Shown here piece after piece: positions 1 to 11,337 of a DNA stretch of 64,000 nt (positions are counted from its first letter, which is position 1; each line of letters starts with the position of its first letter). Position numbers and translations under genes: made by a program. This DNA comes from Gonocerus acuteangulatus (Eukaryota; Arthropoda; Insecta; Hemiptera; Coreidae): assembly GCA_946811695.1 (NCBI GenBank), contig OX328124.1:88382972-88446971 (forward strand), read 5' to 3'. A model generated the notes under the pieces. The model did no database searches, was not told the origin of the DNA, and was given only the letters and a program-made list of their open reading frames with translations.

Positions 1-438
1 TATGTGAAATATTGCTATTGTTTAGAAACAAATGTTTATGTTCCTTTCGCAAAGCAGATGTCTTGGGTCAGAACACTCAGTGGATTGAAGTAATATTTCC
101 AGCCGTAGGAATTAACAAGCTTAACCTGGTTAAAATAATCTGCGGCCAAAGTAGCATGGAAAACCCACATTCGCAAAAATGAATGCAATTAATGTTGTAG
201 CAAATTCTTGGGTGTTTTATCGACATTGAGTGATAGTTATAAATTTCGTAAAATGTCATGATCCGAATAGGTTTTGGATGTCAAGTTAGTACGTCAATAT
301 GTTTGCCAACCAGGTTAAAACTAAAAGCACTAAAATGGCATTCTATATATAAACTACAGTGATGGCCGAAAGACGTGGGTGACCTGATGGCTTCTTCATC
401 GAGTCTCAAGGAGTGTGAAGTTTTATAATGGCAATACA

Positions 439-441
<3 letters not shown>
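1..441. other. No recognisable feature
   Basis: AT-rich single-copy-looking sequence. The only frame (60 codons) shows no family resemblance. Confidence 0.5.

Positions 442-507
<66 letters not shown>
442..507. repeat. Poly-A run, 66 bp
   Basis: Uninterrupted A run. No SINE or LINE body is recognised on its left side, so its origin is unclear. Confidence 0.9.
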
Positions 508-511
<4 letters not shown>

Positions 512-901
512 GTTTTATAAAAAAAATAAGATTTAAGATGTACCTCTGTCAGTGAGTAATTAAAAAATTGGTAATTATTGATTTCAACGCAGTATTATGT
601 TAGTATGCGTTTCACGGGTAGTTCAGTGTTGTAATAAGAATCTAGTGTTATAGTAAGTATTTTATAATACTTATAAGGAATAAGTGTTATAATGAGTAGT
701 TCAGTGTTAAGAAAAAAAAATCAGCAGTAAAAAAGATTGTTTACTACTGAAAGTATATTTATTTTTTCTTATAATTTGTGACATATATTATATGACTCTT
801 TATTTTTCATAATTTTTAATAAAATATGTTTCCTACTAGACAGAAAAGAAAGACCCACCTGTAGTCAATGCGACAGAACTCTAGCTGTCAAACACCGCAA
901 A
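508..901. other. No gene; short direct repeat
   Basis: GTAGTTCAGTGTT occurs at 618-630 and 696-708 around a small AT palindrome. Nothing else seen. Confidence 0.5.
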
Positions 902-1208
902 TCATTAGAACGGCAGAATGGATATCAGTTAGTTTCAGTCAGATGTATTATTCAGTTGGTTCTAAGAACAGACAAAGAGAAGAAAACTTTTTTTTTCTTC
1001 TTTATTTTAAAGGCGCGCCAACCTTAGGGCCAATAACGCCCTCGAGTAATAATAGAACTTTCACTCGATGGCGTTATTGACCCTAAAGTTGGCACGCCTT
1101 AAAAATAAAGGGAAAAAAAAAGGTTTTCTTCTCTTTGTCTGTTTTTAGAAGCAACTGAATAATACATCTGACTGAAACTAACTGATATCGATTCTGCCGT
1201 TCTAATGA
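902..1208. repeat. 307-bp near-perfect palindrome (foldback)
   Basis: Left arm 902-1047 and right arm 1063-1208 are inverted copies, about 90 percent identical by eye, around a 15-nt loop (1048-1062). Examples: GAACGGCAGAATGGATATCAG pairs with its complement at 1180-1203, and GGGCCAATAACGCCCTCGAG pairs with the segment at 1063-1081. A single strand would form a stem of about 145 bp. No coding content and no clear target duplication; it could be a foldback MITE. Confidence 0.85.
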
Positions 1209-1374
1209 ATTAATCGCCACTGTTGCAGAATTCACAATAAACAATAATAGGAATAGAGAGAACAATAATAGAAATAGAGAGAGAATACAACATATTATTG
1301 TCATGCTGTCCATTTGCAATGGCTTGCTACATTAGAACATACCAATCTCTCCTAGTTTGAGATTCACTGTTCTT

Positions 1375-2128
1375 GTAACAGAGGGTTTCTCCCTCTTTCG
1401 ATAATGAGGAAACCCGCTTACGAGGTTGACCTCTCGACATTAATAGATAATGCTAATAGTTTCGCATTTTTTGGCGATTTACTCTTCCAAACCGCAACTC
1501 GGAAGTGCCAAATAGAAAATTTTACGATTCAGAGCTCTCTCGCAGGTTTAAAACTCTATCGTCTAATTTGTAAGGTCAAGTTCGTCAACCATCGGAATCC
1601 GTTCACCTTAATATGGTATTTAGTGTGAAATTCGCGTAAGTTAAATGACGTAAATATTCGAATGCTTACTACATTTTCTAGAGAAAAGGTTCTGAAGTCA
1701 TTTTCGATGGGGCGATGTAAATCGGAGAAATAAGTCGATAAAACTTCGAATGTGTTAGTTTTGTTCATTTATTTGGGTTTTTGTCTTTGTTGAAATAACT
1801 TTTTAATTCGTTGTTTTTTTGTTTTAAATTGCTTCTATCAACGAAATTAGTATTTTAATAAAAGAAGACAAGAAAATGAGAAACTATTTGGGTTTAGTGT
1901 TTTCCTAGATCGAACGTTAAGAAGGCGTGGGAGTAATTTTCGGTTAGGATACTATCAGTTTCCTGTTGTGGTGCCTTAAACTACCTTCCCTTTGAAATTC
2001 TATTTTATATATTTATGGAAACATCAAACTATACCAATAACTGCTTCTATTCCTTTACTATTTGTACTAGAGATAAAAACGGAACCGTCCTAAGATGACG
2101 CAGCTCCAAGTCGGAGTTTTCGTCTAAT
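1375..2128 (-). mobile_element. HelA copy, old
   Basis: Read on the minus strand, the 5' end is at about 2128 (GAGCTGCGTCATCTTAGG and ACGGTTCCG region degraded) and the 3' end at about 1375 (CGGGTTTCCTCAT / GAGGGAGAAACC, a decayed hairpin). The interior matches 45060-45526 and 42300-43037, including the GGTTCTGAAG and AAGTCATTTTCGATGGGG blocks. No coding content. Confidence 0.6.
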
Positions 2129-2226
2129 GACTATTCACAAAGGTCTCTCTTAAAATATCATTTTCCAATGAGCTACAATTTTGTTGTAAAAACTATTGTA
2201 GCTATTATATAATTGATTCATCTGCT

Positions 2227-2231
<5 letters not shown>

Positions 2232-2297
<66 letters not shown>
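2232..2297. repeat. (TA)n microsatellite
   Basis: Pure TA repeat of about 33 units. Similar tracts occur at 2991-3050, 4523-4561, 9271-9327, 27383-27429, 53771-53816, 59195-59254 and 61109-61152, several of them inside repeat families. Confidence 0.9.
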
Positions 2298-2299
<2 letters not shown>

Positions 2300-2989
2300 A
2301 TATCTGCTTCTATGAGTATTAACGGCTACTTAGAAGTTCCTATCCGTTGAAAATAATTTCTGTTTTGAATTTTCTGAACTAGCTCGTTTCTGAAAAATCT
2401 TAACCTGCTATGGGCGGTTTTGTAACTCGCATCTGCTAGATGACAATTCCAGGCTGCCGTATGGATTATTACTCTTAATATGATGTTACTTTTCTTTAGA
2501 TTAATTAATTTTATACCCATTAAAGAGAATGTTGAACTATTAAATTCGAATGATATAAGTGAGAAGACAACATTGTCTGAGTTAAGGTATTCCTGAGTCC
2601 TGGAGGTGTTGAACACTAGTCTGACAGACGTCTGACATGATAATCAGGTGAATGGAATACTCCCACGAGTAGAAACTTCTATTTGGAGGAGCTAAAGCGT
2701 AAATCAGGAATGACAGGGCTAATAGAAAGTGGGAAAGGGGGCCTTTACTTGGAGTTTGTCAATGTTAATTAAATCTGACAACAGCTCTGTGCGTTGACTA
2801 TTTAACACATGAGGGGTAACTATTTACTAGGACTTATATAAAGCTGGTTTTTAGCGTGATTCCTTCCTGTATTTAGCATTATTCCTTCCTGTATTTAGCG
2901 AGAAAACCCTATGACACATCAAGGAGTCCTGACCGAGAACTGTTGGTATTTTTAAATATGTTATAAAAAAATCGGTTGTTTAAATTGGG

Positions 2990-2990
<1 letters not shown>
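2298..2990. other. No gene; 19-bp direct repeat
   Basis: ATTCCTTCCTGTATTTAGC is present at 2859-2877 and 2881-2899. The 96-codon minus frame at 2326-2616 has no recognisable domain. Confidence 0.5.
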
Positions 2991-3045
<55 letters not shown>

Positions 3046-3049
3046 CATA

Positions 3050-3180
3050 TAAAACAGCCTAGACATGGCCATTTCGCTAGACCATACTCGCCAAGATAAA
3101 GGCTGTAATCTTTTGTTTTAAATGCTCCTGAAGGGGCGTCATGCGGCATGAAACATGTGAAGTAAAACAAAACATTCAAG
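3050..3180 (+). repeat. Penelope-LTR-like segment
   Basis: CTCCTGAAGGGGCGTCATGC, then GGCATGAAACATGTGAAGT, follows the CCTGAAG...GAAACATGT layout of the Penelope-type arms at 41421-42040. A TA microsatellite precedes it (2991-3050). No protein is nearby. Confidence 0.4.
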
Positions 3181-3190
3181 ACAATAGTGT

Positions 3191-3755
3191 GTTGATTATG
3201 TGTTTGGATCTTCTAAAAGTTAATTCAACTTAACCTTTTCATTGCACGCCTCTCTCGGACAATGACAATGAAGTTGAAAAACTCGCCAAACATGAATTGA
3301 GGCTCGTCAGCCTAATTTCTAAGCCGCACGGACCTAAAATTGAAAGATCAGGGTTCAAATAGATTCTTGGTAAATTAATTATAAAAAAAAATACATTGAA
3401 AATTAAGTAACTAACGTAATTGTAATTGCCCAATAGTTTAATGAAATATATTTTTATTTAATTATAATTAAAAAATACATATCAATATTGATTATTTATA
3501 TTTTGTTTCTTTTCAGGTAAGTGAACTCTACGTAAGAGTAAATGGTGATTACAAATAAGTGACTTCACTTTTGGTAATTATCTATTTAGAAATTTCTATT
3601 AGAAAAAAGAATTATTTTTATATTTTAATGCTTGCCATGTTTGAAGCTTTTAATATGGAGTACCCGTATTATTAACTCACCATTTTTTTATTATTAGTAT
3701 TATAGGATGGTTTTATTTAAATTATAGCATTGTGACTCTTTTTTCTTAATATACA
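3191..3755. other. No recognisable feature
   Basis: AT-rich text with no coding frame of note and no match to the other repeats in the window. Confidence 0.5.
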
Positions 3756-4206
3756 GGGTGTCCCGTAAATGTCTAGTAATATTGTGGGAGGTGATAGAGG
3801 ACCTTTAAGGGAACAAAAAACGTTCTATGACGATTTTCCGAATTCTCACACATAAGGGAGAAAACGTCGTTTTATTGTTTTATCGAGACAAACGTAGTTT
3901 TTAGTAGAATAATCGTTGTACCTCCGGCCCAGGTGGTTCTACTTGAAAGGAAGTGAAACCAATCGAAAGCTGAGTAAATTTAAAATAAGACTAGTTGATA
4001 GTAAACGTAAAAATGAATGAATGTAAGTATGTCTATCTAGAAAGCTATTCTAAATTTCCTGACATTTTCTTGATATTTCTTACCAGCGTTACTACTCAAT
4101 GGGCAAGATCTGAGATTTCCGGGTTTCAGAAAAACTTCCTCATTTAACCAGCTTTCCATTCATCAATCACAATCCTGTGTTATTGAAGTATGTGAACGAT
4201 TCAGGA
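3756..4206 (+). repeat. GGGTGTCCC repeat family, copy 1
   Basis: CAGGGTGTCCCGTAAATGTC begins a ~450-bp unit that recurs at 9645-10100, including GAAACCAATCGAAAGCTGAG and AACCAGCTTTCCATTCAT. The element class is unknown, with no coding content. It starts after AT-rich DNA here and after TA microsatellites in the other copies. Confidence 0.75.
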
Positions 4207-4518
4207 ACAAAAGTTAAAAAAAAAAAAAAAATTGATCTGTGAATAGAAAATTGAATTTTTTTCTTCAGTTTATTGAAAAAGCTTAATAGAAATATTTATT
4301 TTTATAAATATTTACTTAAATATTAAGTAAATAGTTACTTAAAACAATAAAAAAATTACTTCTACGAAAATGAAAAAAAAAATCCTAAAACAGTAAATAA
4401 ATATTAACACATTAACCTCAAAAATTATTATTTTTACCTAGATCACGCATTTGAACACATTTTTACAGGACTATCTACATCTTATTTTTTAGGGATCGGA
4501 TATTTAATAACCACAACA

Positions 4519-4564
<46 letters not shown>

Positions 4565-4900
4565 TAACAAATAGTATAAACTAAACTGTTAGATTGGTTC
4601 GGGGAGTAAAGACTTTGAGTAAAGCAGAAAGTAGTGCTATAAACTGTTTTGAAGCAGGACTTTATTAGATCCTTCTGTTTTATTTGTTTCCTTTCTCTAT
4701 TCCTCCAGTGTATCCTTCATAAAAACTTCTGACTTTCCTTTTATGTTTGCTTATACGATCCTGTGGTTCTCAACTGGTTAAATCTCTGAAAATAAGATTT
4801 CAAACGTTTTCTGGCAGAGATTTTAACAACCGCAGTATTGCGTGTTTATAATCAATTAATCTAAATCCTTCGTAGATATAAGCTAAATCTAATTTTAAGA
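4207..4900. other. No recognisable feature
   Basis: Very AT-rich (A and T runs, TA tract at 4523-4561). Nothing else seen. Confidence 0.5.
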
Positions 4901-4990
4901 GGTCCTTAATGTGTAGTGGCTATCACCCGTAATCTAAACGTAGATAATGCGGGTTCTAATCCTCCTTGTGTTGAGGGTTTATTTTATTCT
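4901..4990 (+). mobile_element. tRNA-derived SINE head, tRNA-Val-like
   Basis: TGTAGTGGCTATCACCCG resembles the D-arm and A box of tRNA-Val, and GCGGGTTCTAATCCTCC is a B box with T-arm. Pairing of the acceptor stem is not convincing, so this is a SINE or tRNA relic, not a gene. No repeat body is recognised after it. Confidence 0.5.
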
Positions 4991-6238
4991 GCGATGAGCT
5001 TTCTTAAAAAAGATACCAGCTTTTACCGTGGATATTTAGAATCGGAAGCAACCTTTAAATATTCATCCTTAGTCGAGAAGATGATCCTTACAAAAATATA
5101 GGCGCCTTACGAAACGTTCGTTTAAAATAAAATTTATTTATTTTTTTGGCTTTGCAAATTTGGCGATTTGCCTGAACAATTGCAACATATGTATAGATGG
5201 TTATGTAATTTTAATATAAATGCAAATACTTATACTAATATGTTGTAGAGAATGATAATGATAAAAAATAAATAAACCCATAACATACAAAAAAATGAGT
5301 ATATCTAGAACAAATTAAATAATAGGCAGTGGCAACAAGATGTTTTCGGCGTAACATTACATTCATATTTTCGTACATATATTAAATTTTTTGGATGTGC
5401 GTGTATATGAAATATTATTTTATACATTAATGTGTTGGACATATTCTATTGTAGTGTTTATGTCACGTGTCAGTAGCTCCTGGGTCTCGTTGGGTATGTG
5501 AAGATGATTCCGTTGTCTGCGTTCTGTCAATATGTGTTTTACTGCAAGTGATGTGTTGCAGTATTTCTAAAGTGGTCTGTGCGTTCTGTCCATACATAAG
5601 ATAAAAATGGGCCAGGAACGTATGTCCCAATCGCAATCTTTTGAATATTACTTGTACTCTTGTTGTGAGGGTACTTTACTTGTCAAAGCCTAATAGTCGG
5701 TTTAATATATCGTAATTTATTATCTGTTTGCGTCCAGAATGTTGTTTTAGTCACGTATAAGTCATCAGACATTTTTTTTCATGTCGAGTGATGTTTTTTG
5801 TGTCGCGAATTTTGCATGTTCCTCAACCTGAGTTCTTTGTGAAATTCCTGTTCGTCCGGGTAAACATGTAGATTTATTTTTTTTGTTTTTTTTTGTGCAT
5901 CTGCTGCCGAGGCCATTAGTACAACCATGTCAATGTTATGTGTTTGTTATGATGGATGTGTGATTGTATGAGTATTTGTGTTATCAATGGATGGTTGCTG
6001 TAAATGTTCCGCATGGAGAGTAAAGAGCTTAATGAGTCTGTAAAAATCATAATCGCATGTCTAATAGGTATGGCGTATTATCAATTACAGCTGCAGCACT
6101 TGTCCGTGAATCATTTTTGGTTTCAGGGACAGGTGGAAGATTAAAAGCACTTAAGCAAATTATTAACATTCTTTTCATTTCATGGCACGTTGAAAAGATT
6201 CCAATGGTTAAATTTTGACTTTTATGCATTTTAAATAA
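4991..6238. other. No recognisable feature
   Basis: T- and G-skewed stretch (many TGTGTT words) without a frame longer than about 70 codons. It may be an old decayed element, but no family is identifiable. Confidence 0.5.
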
Positions 6239-6246
6239 GAATATAC

Positions 6247-6461
6247 AAGTGTTGGGCATTATTCGAATAAATTATTATTCGAATGATCATTCGAATAAAT
6301 TTTTAGTGAATGATGAATAATTTACTGAATTATCTTATTCACACAGTACATCATGAATTATTCACAGAATTATTCGTTATTCATTATTCGTTATTCATCA
6401 TTCATTATTCATCATTCGTTATGATTTATTTCTAGTTGGTCTACTGAATAATCCTACTCAA

Positions 6462-6523
<62 letters not shown>

Positions 6524-6739
6524 GTATTTCTGGCTGCCAACATTATAATAAATCTATCGTTATTCACTAAAACGTATTTATTCTGAATGATCATTCGAAT
6601 AATTTGTGAATAAAATATAAACTTCATTCACAGAATAACGAATAATGAATAAAAGTAATTATTCTTCATTCATGAATGAAATAATACATTTATTCATTAA
6701 TCATTATTCATCATTCTGAATAATTTTTGCCCAACACTG
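6247..6739. mobile_element. hAT-type MITE with 8-bp target duplication
   Basis: The ends AAGTGTTGGGCA and TGCCCAACACTG are inverted, and GAATATAC / GAATATGC (6239-6246 and 6740-6747) is an 8-bp duplication with one mismatch, as made by hAT transposases. The interior is dense in small palindromes of the GAATAATTATTC kind and contains a TA microsatellite (6464-6523). No coding content. Confidence 0.8.
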
Positions 6740-6747
6740 GAATATGC

Positions 6748-7647
6748 CATTTTCTTGGTCAGGCAGGGATTAGCTAATATATGATCAAGAAAGAAAGAAA
6801 AAAACATTACTAACCTTGGACATGGATTAATAGAATTGAAATTCGGTGTTGACTATCAGGTTTTGTGAAACACATTTCTGGATTCATCGTTCTGATTAAG
6901 TGTAACCTACGTTTTTCCCTCCGAAAATTCTATTGGTGGCGTTCTCAGTAATTTGTGTGCTGTAAAATTTATGTTTATCACTAAAGCATCACGTTTTTAC
7001 AATTCACAAAAGTTACGGCTGCTTAAGGCAGTTTCAAACATATTTTCCGATTTATTTATTTATGTCGATAAAAGCATATATCATCAGGAAAACATGTTTT
7101 GTTCTTGTCAAGATATTAGAGGCTACAATGATGAAACCTTAATAAAATATCAGTTACCTGTAAGCTGAAATATTTATAAATATCTGGCTGTAAACCATTC
7201 GACTAAAAATTGTTCTAAAACCTTAAACTTTCTGAACTTTTAAAATCCATAAAAACAATAACAAAAAGATTGGTGTCCTTAGAAAATATAAGTTTGTTCA
7301 AATTATACCAATTTTCCTGTATAAATACATCAAAACCTCATTAAATAACATTTGGTCAACAATCTAAATCTACGGTTCTGGTTCAACGAAATGAAGATTC
7401 TCCTAAAATAAACTTAAAAGATAATAAAAGCAAACAAGTGTTAAAAATGAAGAGAAAAGAGAAGATAAAGTTAAAAAAGGGAAACATTTTATAACCAGAA
7501 TGACAGAAAGAAGTTATCAAGAATTCACGAAATTATCGCGTTGAATCCAAACAAACATTAAAATTGAGTCTGAATCAGTTTAATTTTATGTGTAATTAAC
7601 CTAGTTCTTGCTAATTAGAGTGTTCTAATTCCCATGACTAATGAAAA
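6748..7647. other. No recognisable feature
   Basis: AT-rich. The 71-codon frame at 6953-7168 has no recognised motif. Confidence 0.5.
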
Positions 7648-7714
7648 GACGAGCTCGATAGTATAGTAAGTAATCCGGAGAGCTTACTCCGGAATCGAAT
7701 TTCTATAACGGGCG
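7648..7714 (+). repeat. tRNA-Asp-like relic
   Basis: GAGCTCGATAGTATAGTAAG matches the 5' half of arthropod tRNA-Asp (TCGATAGTATAGTGG), and CCGGAATCGAATTTC stands for the T-arm. The anticodon arm and acceptor stem are altered. It is likely a SINE head or pseudogene. Confidence 0.4.
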
Positions 7715-7899
7715 AAATATTGGTTATATTGCAAGGAAACTCGGCACATATCGTTCCAACTATTGGAAAACACGTATTGTAAAAATGTATATATCAATAT
7801 TTTATTGGAAGTTGGCGTTTAATCCAGAAAAAAATTAAGAAGAAATGTTCATTGAATCTTCTTATAATTTTTTTAACAAATCTATCCATATATTTTGTA

Positions 7900-8082
7900 T
7901 TTCCATAGGCTATTTCCAGCTGTGCCCAAACCCCTGGGTTTGATTTCTACTTGAGTTGGTGTCTTTTTTGCTAAAAAAAGAATAGTTATTAACCCGACTT
8001 GGCTAGAAAGGAGTTGTAACCTAGAGAGAAGCAGTCCCAAAAATCTGTTTTATAAATAATTGGACGTTAAAATTTAAATATT
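7900..8082 (+). mobile_element. SINE-B copy, old
   Basis: GGGTTTGATTTCTACTT (B box), AGTTGGTGTCTTTTTT, GGCTAGAAAGGAGTTG and the tail GGACGTTAAAATTTAAATA keep the SINE-B order. The head upstream of the B box is barely recognisable. Confidence 0.6.
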
Positions 8083-8189
8083 ATTGTTATATAAATTTTA
8101 ATCTTTAAAAATACAGATACCAAATACTTATACCAAATACAGATTTTTGGAACTGGTTATCTACTGGTACATTTATTTTATGGAAAAAG

Positions 8190-8412
8190 AGCCATCAATC
8201 TCAGACTCATCGAGTGGGGGCCTATGATATTGGAGGGCGTGCCCTCGCCTGGTCGTATCCCGTTAGTGGTGGTGGTGTTGTCTATCACCCTAATCAAGGC
8301 TTAAATGGCCCATGTGGGTGATATGCCTTAAAAAAAATCTTTGTGGGAATGAAACCCACGACTTTATGCACGGGGTACTCTCACCATAGTAATCACGGCC
8401 ACAGGCCTCTAA
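8190..8412 (-). mobile_element. SINE-C copy
   Basis: On the minus strand a SINE-B-like tRNA head (AAAGTCGTGGGTTTCATTCCC) is followed by TTTTTTTTAAGGCATATCACC and a different, GC-rich body (GGCGAGGGCACGCCCTCC). The body recurs at 40934-41070. SINE-C therefore joins the SINE-B type head to another body. Confidence 0.65.
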
Positions 8413-9233
8413 ATAATAATAAAAGTTATCTTAAGCATATTTCTCAGAATGTAGCATACAATGCTTAGGTATGTAGCTCCTGTATGATATACTTTGTATT
8501 GAAATGAATTTTATTTATTTACGCAAAATCGTGGCCTTTAGTAAATAGATAATAAACTATAAAGGATCTTTCTTGATTAGCTAAATACCTCTGAGAGACA
8601 GTGGAATCCTATTTAAATGGTAAGTAGAGAATAAGATTCCTTCCGGAAGGGAGACGAAGGGTGAGCCCGAAAAGCTATACATAAAAACATGAACTCTGTT
8701 CGAAGACTAAGGCCAGGATTATTTATTAAACCAAGACTAAACATGCCCAGCCGTTTTATAGCCTTCCTCAAATCTTGCTTCGGAACAGCAATCTCTCACT
8801 TAATATTTATGAGCTAAGTAACAAACTCTGCTCCTCGAATCAGCATTTCCGTCTTTAAAAATCCTTTTGGCTTAAGTTTTTACCACAAATCCGATTGTGA
8901 AAACATTTCTCGTTTCTATTTAATATATTCAGCAAGGTAATCAAAAACCAGGTGTTTTATAATGATAAAAATAAATAAATATACTAATAAAACAGCCTGG
9001 AGTGGTCTAGCCTTAGTCCTATTAAAGCGGGACCTAGCTTCTAAACCCGCAAGATTGGAAAATCTTGAATGTTAGTATTTCATGATATTGAATCATGTAA
9101 CGATTCGTTTTTTTAAGAATTTATTCCATTGTTCCTAATTACATGAGTTTTAGTTTTTCCTGTAATCCAGTTTTAAAATTTTGTCAGGTTATTACTTGAA
9201 ACAAATTATAATAGGCAACAACCCTTGGTTGAA

Positions 9234-9237
<4 letters not shown>
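8413..9237. other. No recognisable feature
   Basis: No frame or repeat match found. A T-rich stretch (9100-9180) leads into the CT/AT microsatellite. Confidence 0.5.
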
Positions 9238-9329
<92 letters not shown>

Positions 9330-9330
<1 letters not shown>

Positions 9331-9450
9331 CGGGTGTCCCGTAAATGTCTAGTCATATTGTGAGGGGTAATAGAGGACACTTAGGGGAACAAAAAAATCT
9401 CAAAGTTCACTTCCGGTCTGCTCTGAGCTTTCGGGTATTTTACACCCAGG
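9330..9450 (+). repeat. GGGTGTCCC repeat family, short copy 2
   Basis: CCGGGTGTCCCGTAAATGTC and TAGAGGACACTTAGGGG match the first ~75 bp of copies 1 and 3, then the sequence diverges. It follows the CT/AT microsatellite at 9238-9327. Confidence 0.7.
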
Positions 9451-9644
9451 TAAAAAACACCATGGTATTTTTTTATTAGACACTATGTCCGTTTGTCAGA
9501 AATAACGAAGCAACAAATTTTAATGGTTTATAGCAATAAAAAATTGGCTGTCCAGATCAATTTTAAATATGTAATGATACAAATATGTATGGTGTCCTTT
9601 ACCCCCGTGGAACAGATGTATATATATATATATATATATATATA

Positions 9645-10100
9645 CAGGGTGTCCCGTAAATGTCTAGTCATATTGTTATGGGTGATAGAGGACTCTTAGG
9701 GGAACAAAAAATGTTCTATGGCGATTTCCCGAATTCTCGCCTATAAGGGAGAAAACGTCATTTTATTGTTCTTTCAATACAAACGTGGTTTTTAGAAGAG
9801 TCATCGTTGTAGCTCCGTCCCAAGTGGTACTACTAGAAAGGGAGTGAAACCAATCGAAAGCTGAGTAAATTTACTATAAGACTAGTTGGGAGTAAACATA
9901 AAAATGAATGAATGTAAGTATGTACATCTTACCAAAAGAAAGCTATTCTAAATTTCCTGACATTTTATTGATATTTCTTTCCAGCGTAACTCCTCAATGG
10001 GCAGGATCTGAGATGTCCGGGTTTTAGAAAAACTTCCTCATTTAACCAGCTTTCCATTCATGTATCACAATCCTGTGCTATTGAAGTATTTGAACGGTTT
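9645..10100 (+). repeat. GGGTGTCCC repeat family, copy 3
   Basis: CAGGGTGTCCCGTAAATGTC starts right after (TA)n at 9619-9644. About 450 bp are alignable to copy 1 with roughly 10 percent difference by eye. Confidence 0.75.
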
Positions 10101-10124
10101 AAGAGCTTTATAACCTTTGTTCGC

Positions 10125-10180
10125 GAGAAAAACCCTTATCCCTATTGGAAATCGAACTTCCCTTCGCACGGATTGCTTAA
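10125..10180 (-). repeat. SINE-B head relic
   Basis: On the minus strand CTTAAGCAATCCGTGC, GTTCGATTTCC and a T-rich continuation resemble the SINE-B head and the start of its body. Nothing further is recognisable. Confidence 0.35.
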
Positions 10181-10196
10181 GTCACGTTTCAACAAT

Positions 10197-10236
<40 letters not shown>

Positions 10237-10238
<2 letters not shown>

Positions 10239-11204
10239 ATAAAAATGAGAATCAGCAGATTCATTTCCTCTCCTTTTCTCATAATGGCATATTTTGCCTG
10301 CTATCTCGAGAGCATAAACTTGACGAATCGTGAAAATTGTTATTTACTTTGGGCAACATATTGAATTGTCTTTACATGGGTTAAGATATACAATCTTTGG
10401 CTCGAGAGTGGCTTCTGAATTAGCCTGCTTTTCTGATTGCCATATATTCAGACGAGAAAAATGAAAAATGTTTCCGTCTTTTTCTTTAATTTATGTCAGT
10501 TTAGTTATATTTACAGTCTTAGATTTCTCCAGAATCCTTAAGAATAGTGTATAATTACCATTTTCATAATAGATTCAAGAGAAATTCGGGTATTACTCAA
10601 GTTTGGTTCTCGTTATCGATTTCTGTTTGAGATATTAATAAATTATTATTATAAATTTGTACATTTTGAGCTAAATTAACGAGGCATTTCTTTCCCCAGT
10701 TGCGTGTCATTTCCCTAAACATCAGTACGCACGTTTGATACATATGCAAAACAATATTAACTCAATCAAAGCTTGACTGCAACTGCAAATATATTAAACC
10801 ATTAAAAAATGGACTGTCAAATATTTATTTAGTTATAAGTCAAGATTATAGAATATAACCGATATGAGAAAGAAGTGTAGTTTTTGTTGAAAAGATGGCC
10901 GCCGAGTAGTGTAGAGGAACCAAAGGACAAGAAGAGGCGATAAATTAAAGGACCATTGAAGAAGAACAATGACAAACGATTCCCTACGCTATCGTTAACG
11001 ATTTGCTTTGGCAGCAGAATGGCAGGAGGAAATTGATAAACTTGCTCCTTGTGTAGAGGAGACCTACAGCCTCGACAGTCTCTCATACTTCCCAGCTTCC
11101 ACGATTAATTGCCACCTCAATGGCGAAAAATGATTGGGATGTTCTATGATTCTTTTCTCCAATCATCAATACTCCAGAGCTCTTTATCAATAATTTATTC
11201 TTAA
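10237..11204. other. No recognisable feature
   Basis: Two minus frames of 77-85 codons (10829-11316 region) show no family signature, and the second enters the HelA relic. Confidence 0.5.
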
Positions 11205-11336
11205 TAGGACATTTTAGCGCGTTTTCTCCTTCCCTCCATAGGCAGGGGAAGTTGACCTCATAACGCAATCCGAAAGACCCGAATAGAAAATTTTTACATT
11301 TTAAAACCGGGTTCACGAAATTAACTGTGGTAATAT
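11205..11336 (-). mobile_element. HelA 3' end, old copy
   Basis: TTTTAGCGCG, a CTCC/GGAG-type palindrome, GTTGACCTCATAACGCAATCC and a run into TATATA match the minus-strand 3' end of HelA copies at 40396 and 43456. The mariner sits in its TA microsatellite, and the TA tract continues at 12266-12295. Confidence 0.6.
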
Positions 11337-11337
11337 A

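Noticed and set aside
9181..9380. Open frames rich in IYIYIY, SLSLSL or RERERE
   Set aside because: They are translations of TA, CT and GA microsatellites and occur on both strands; not genes.
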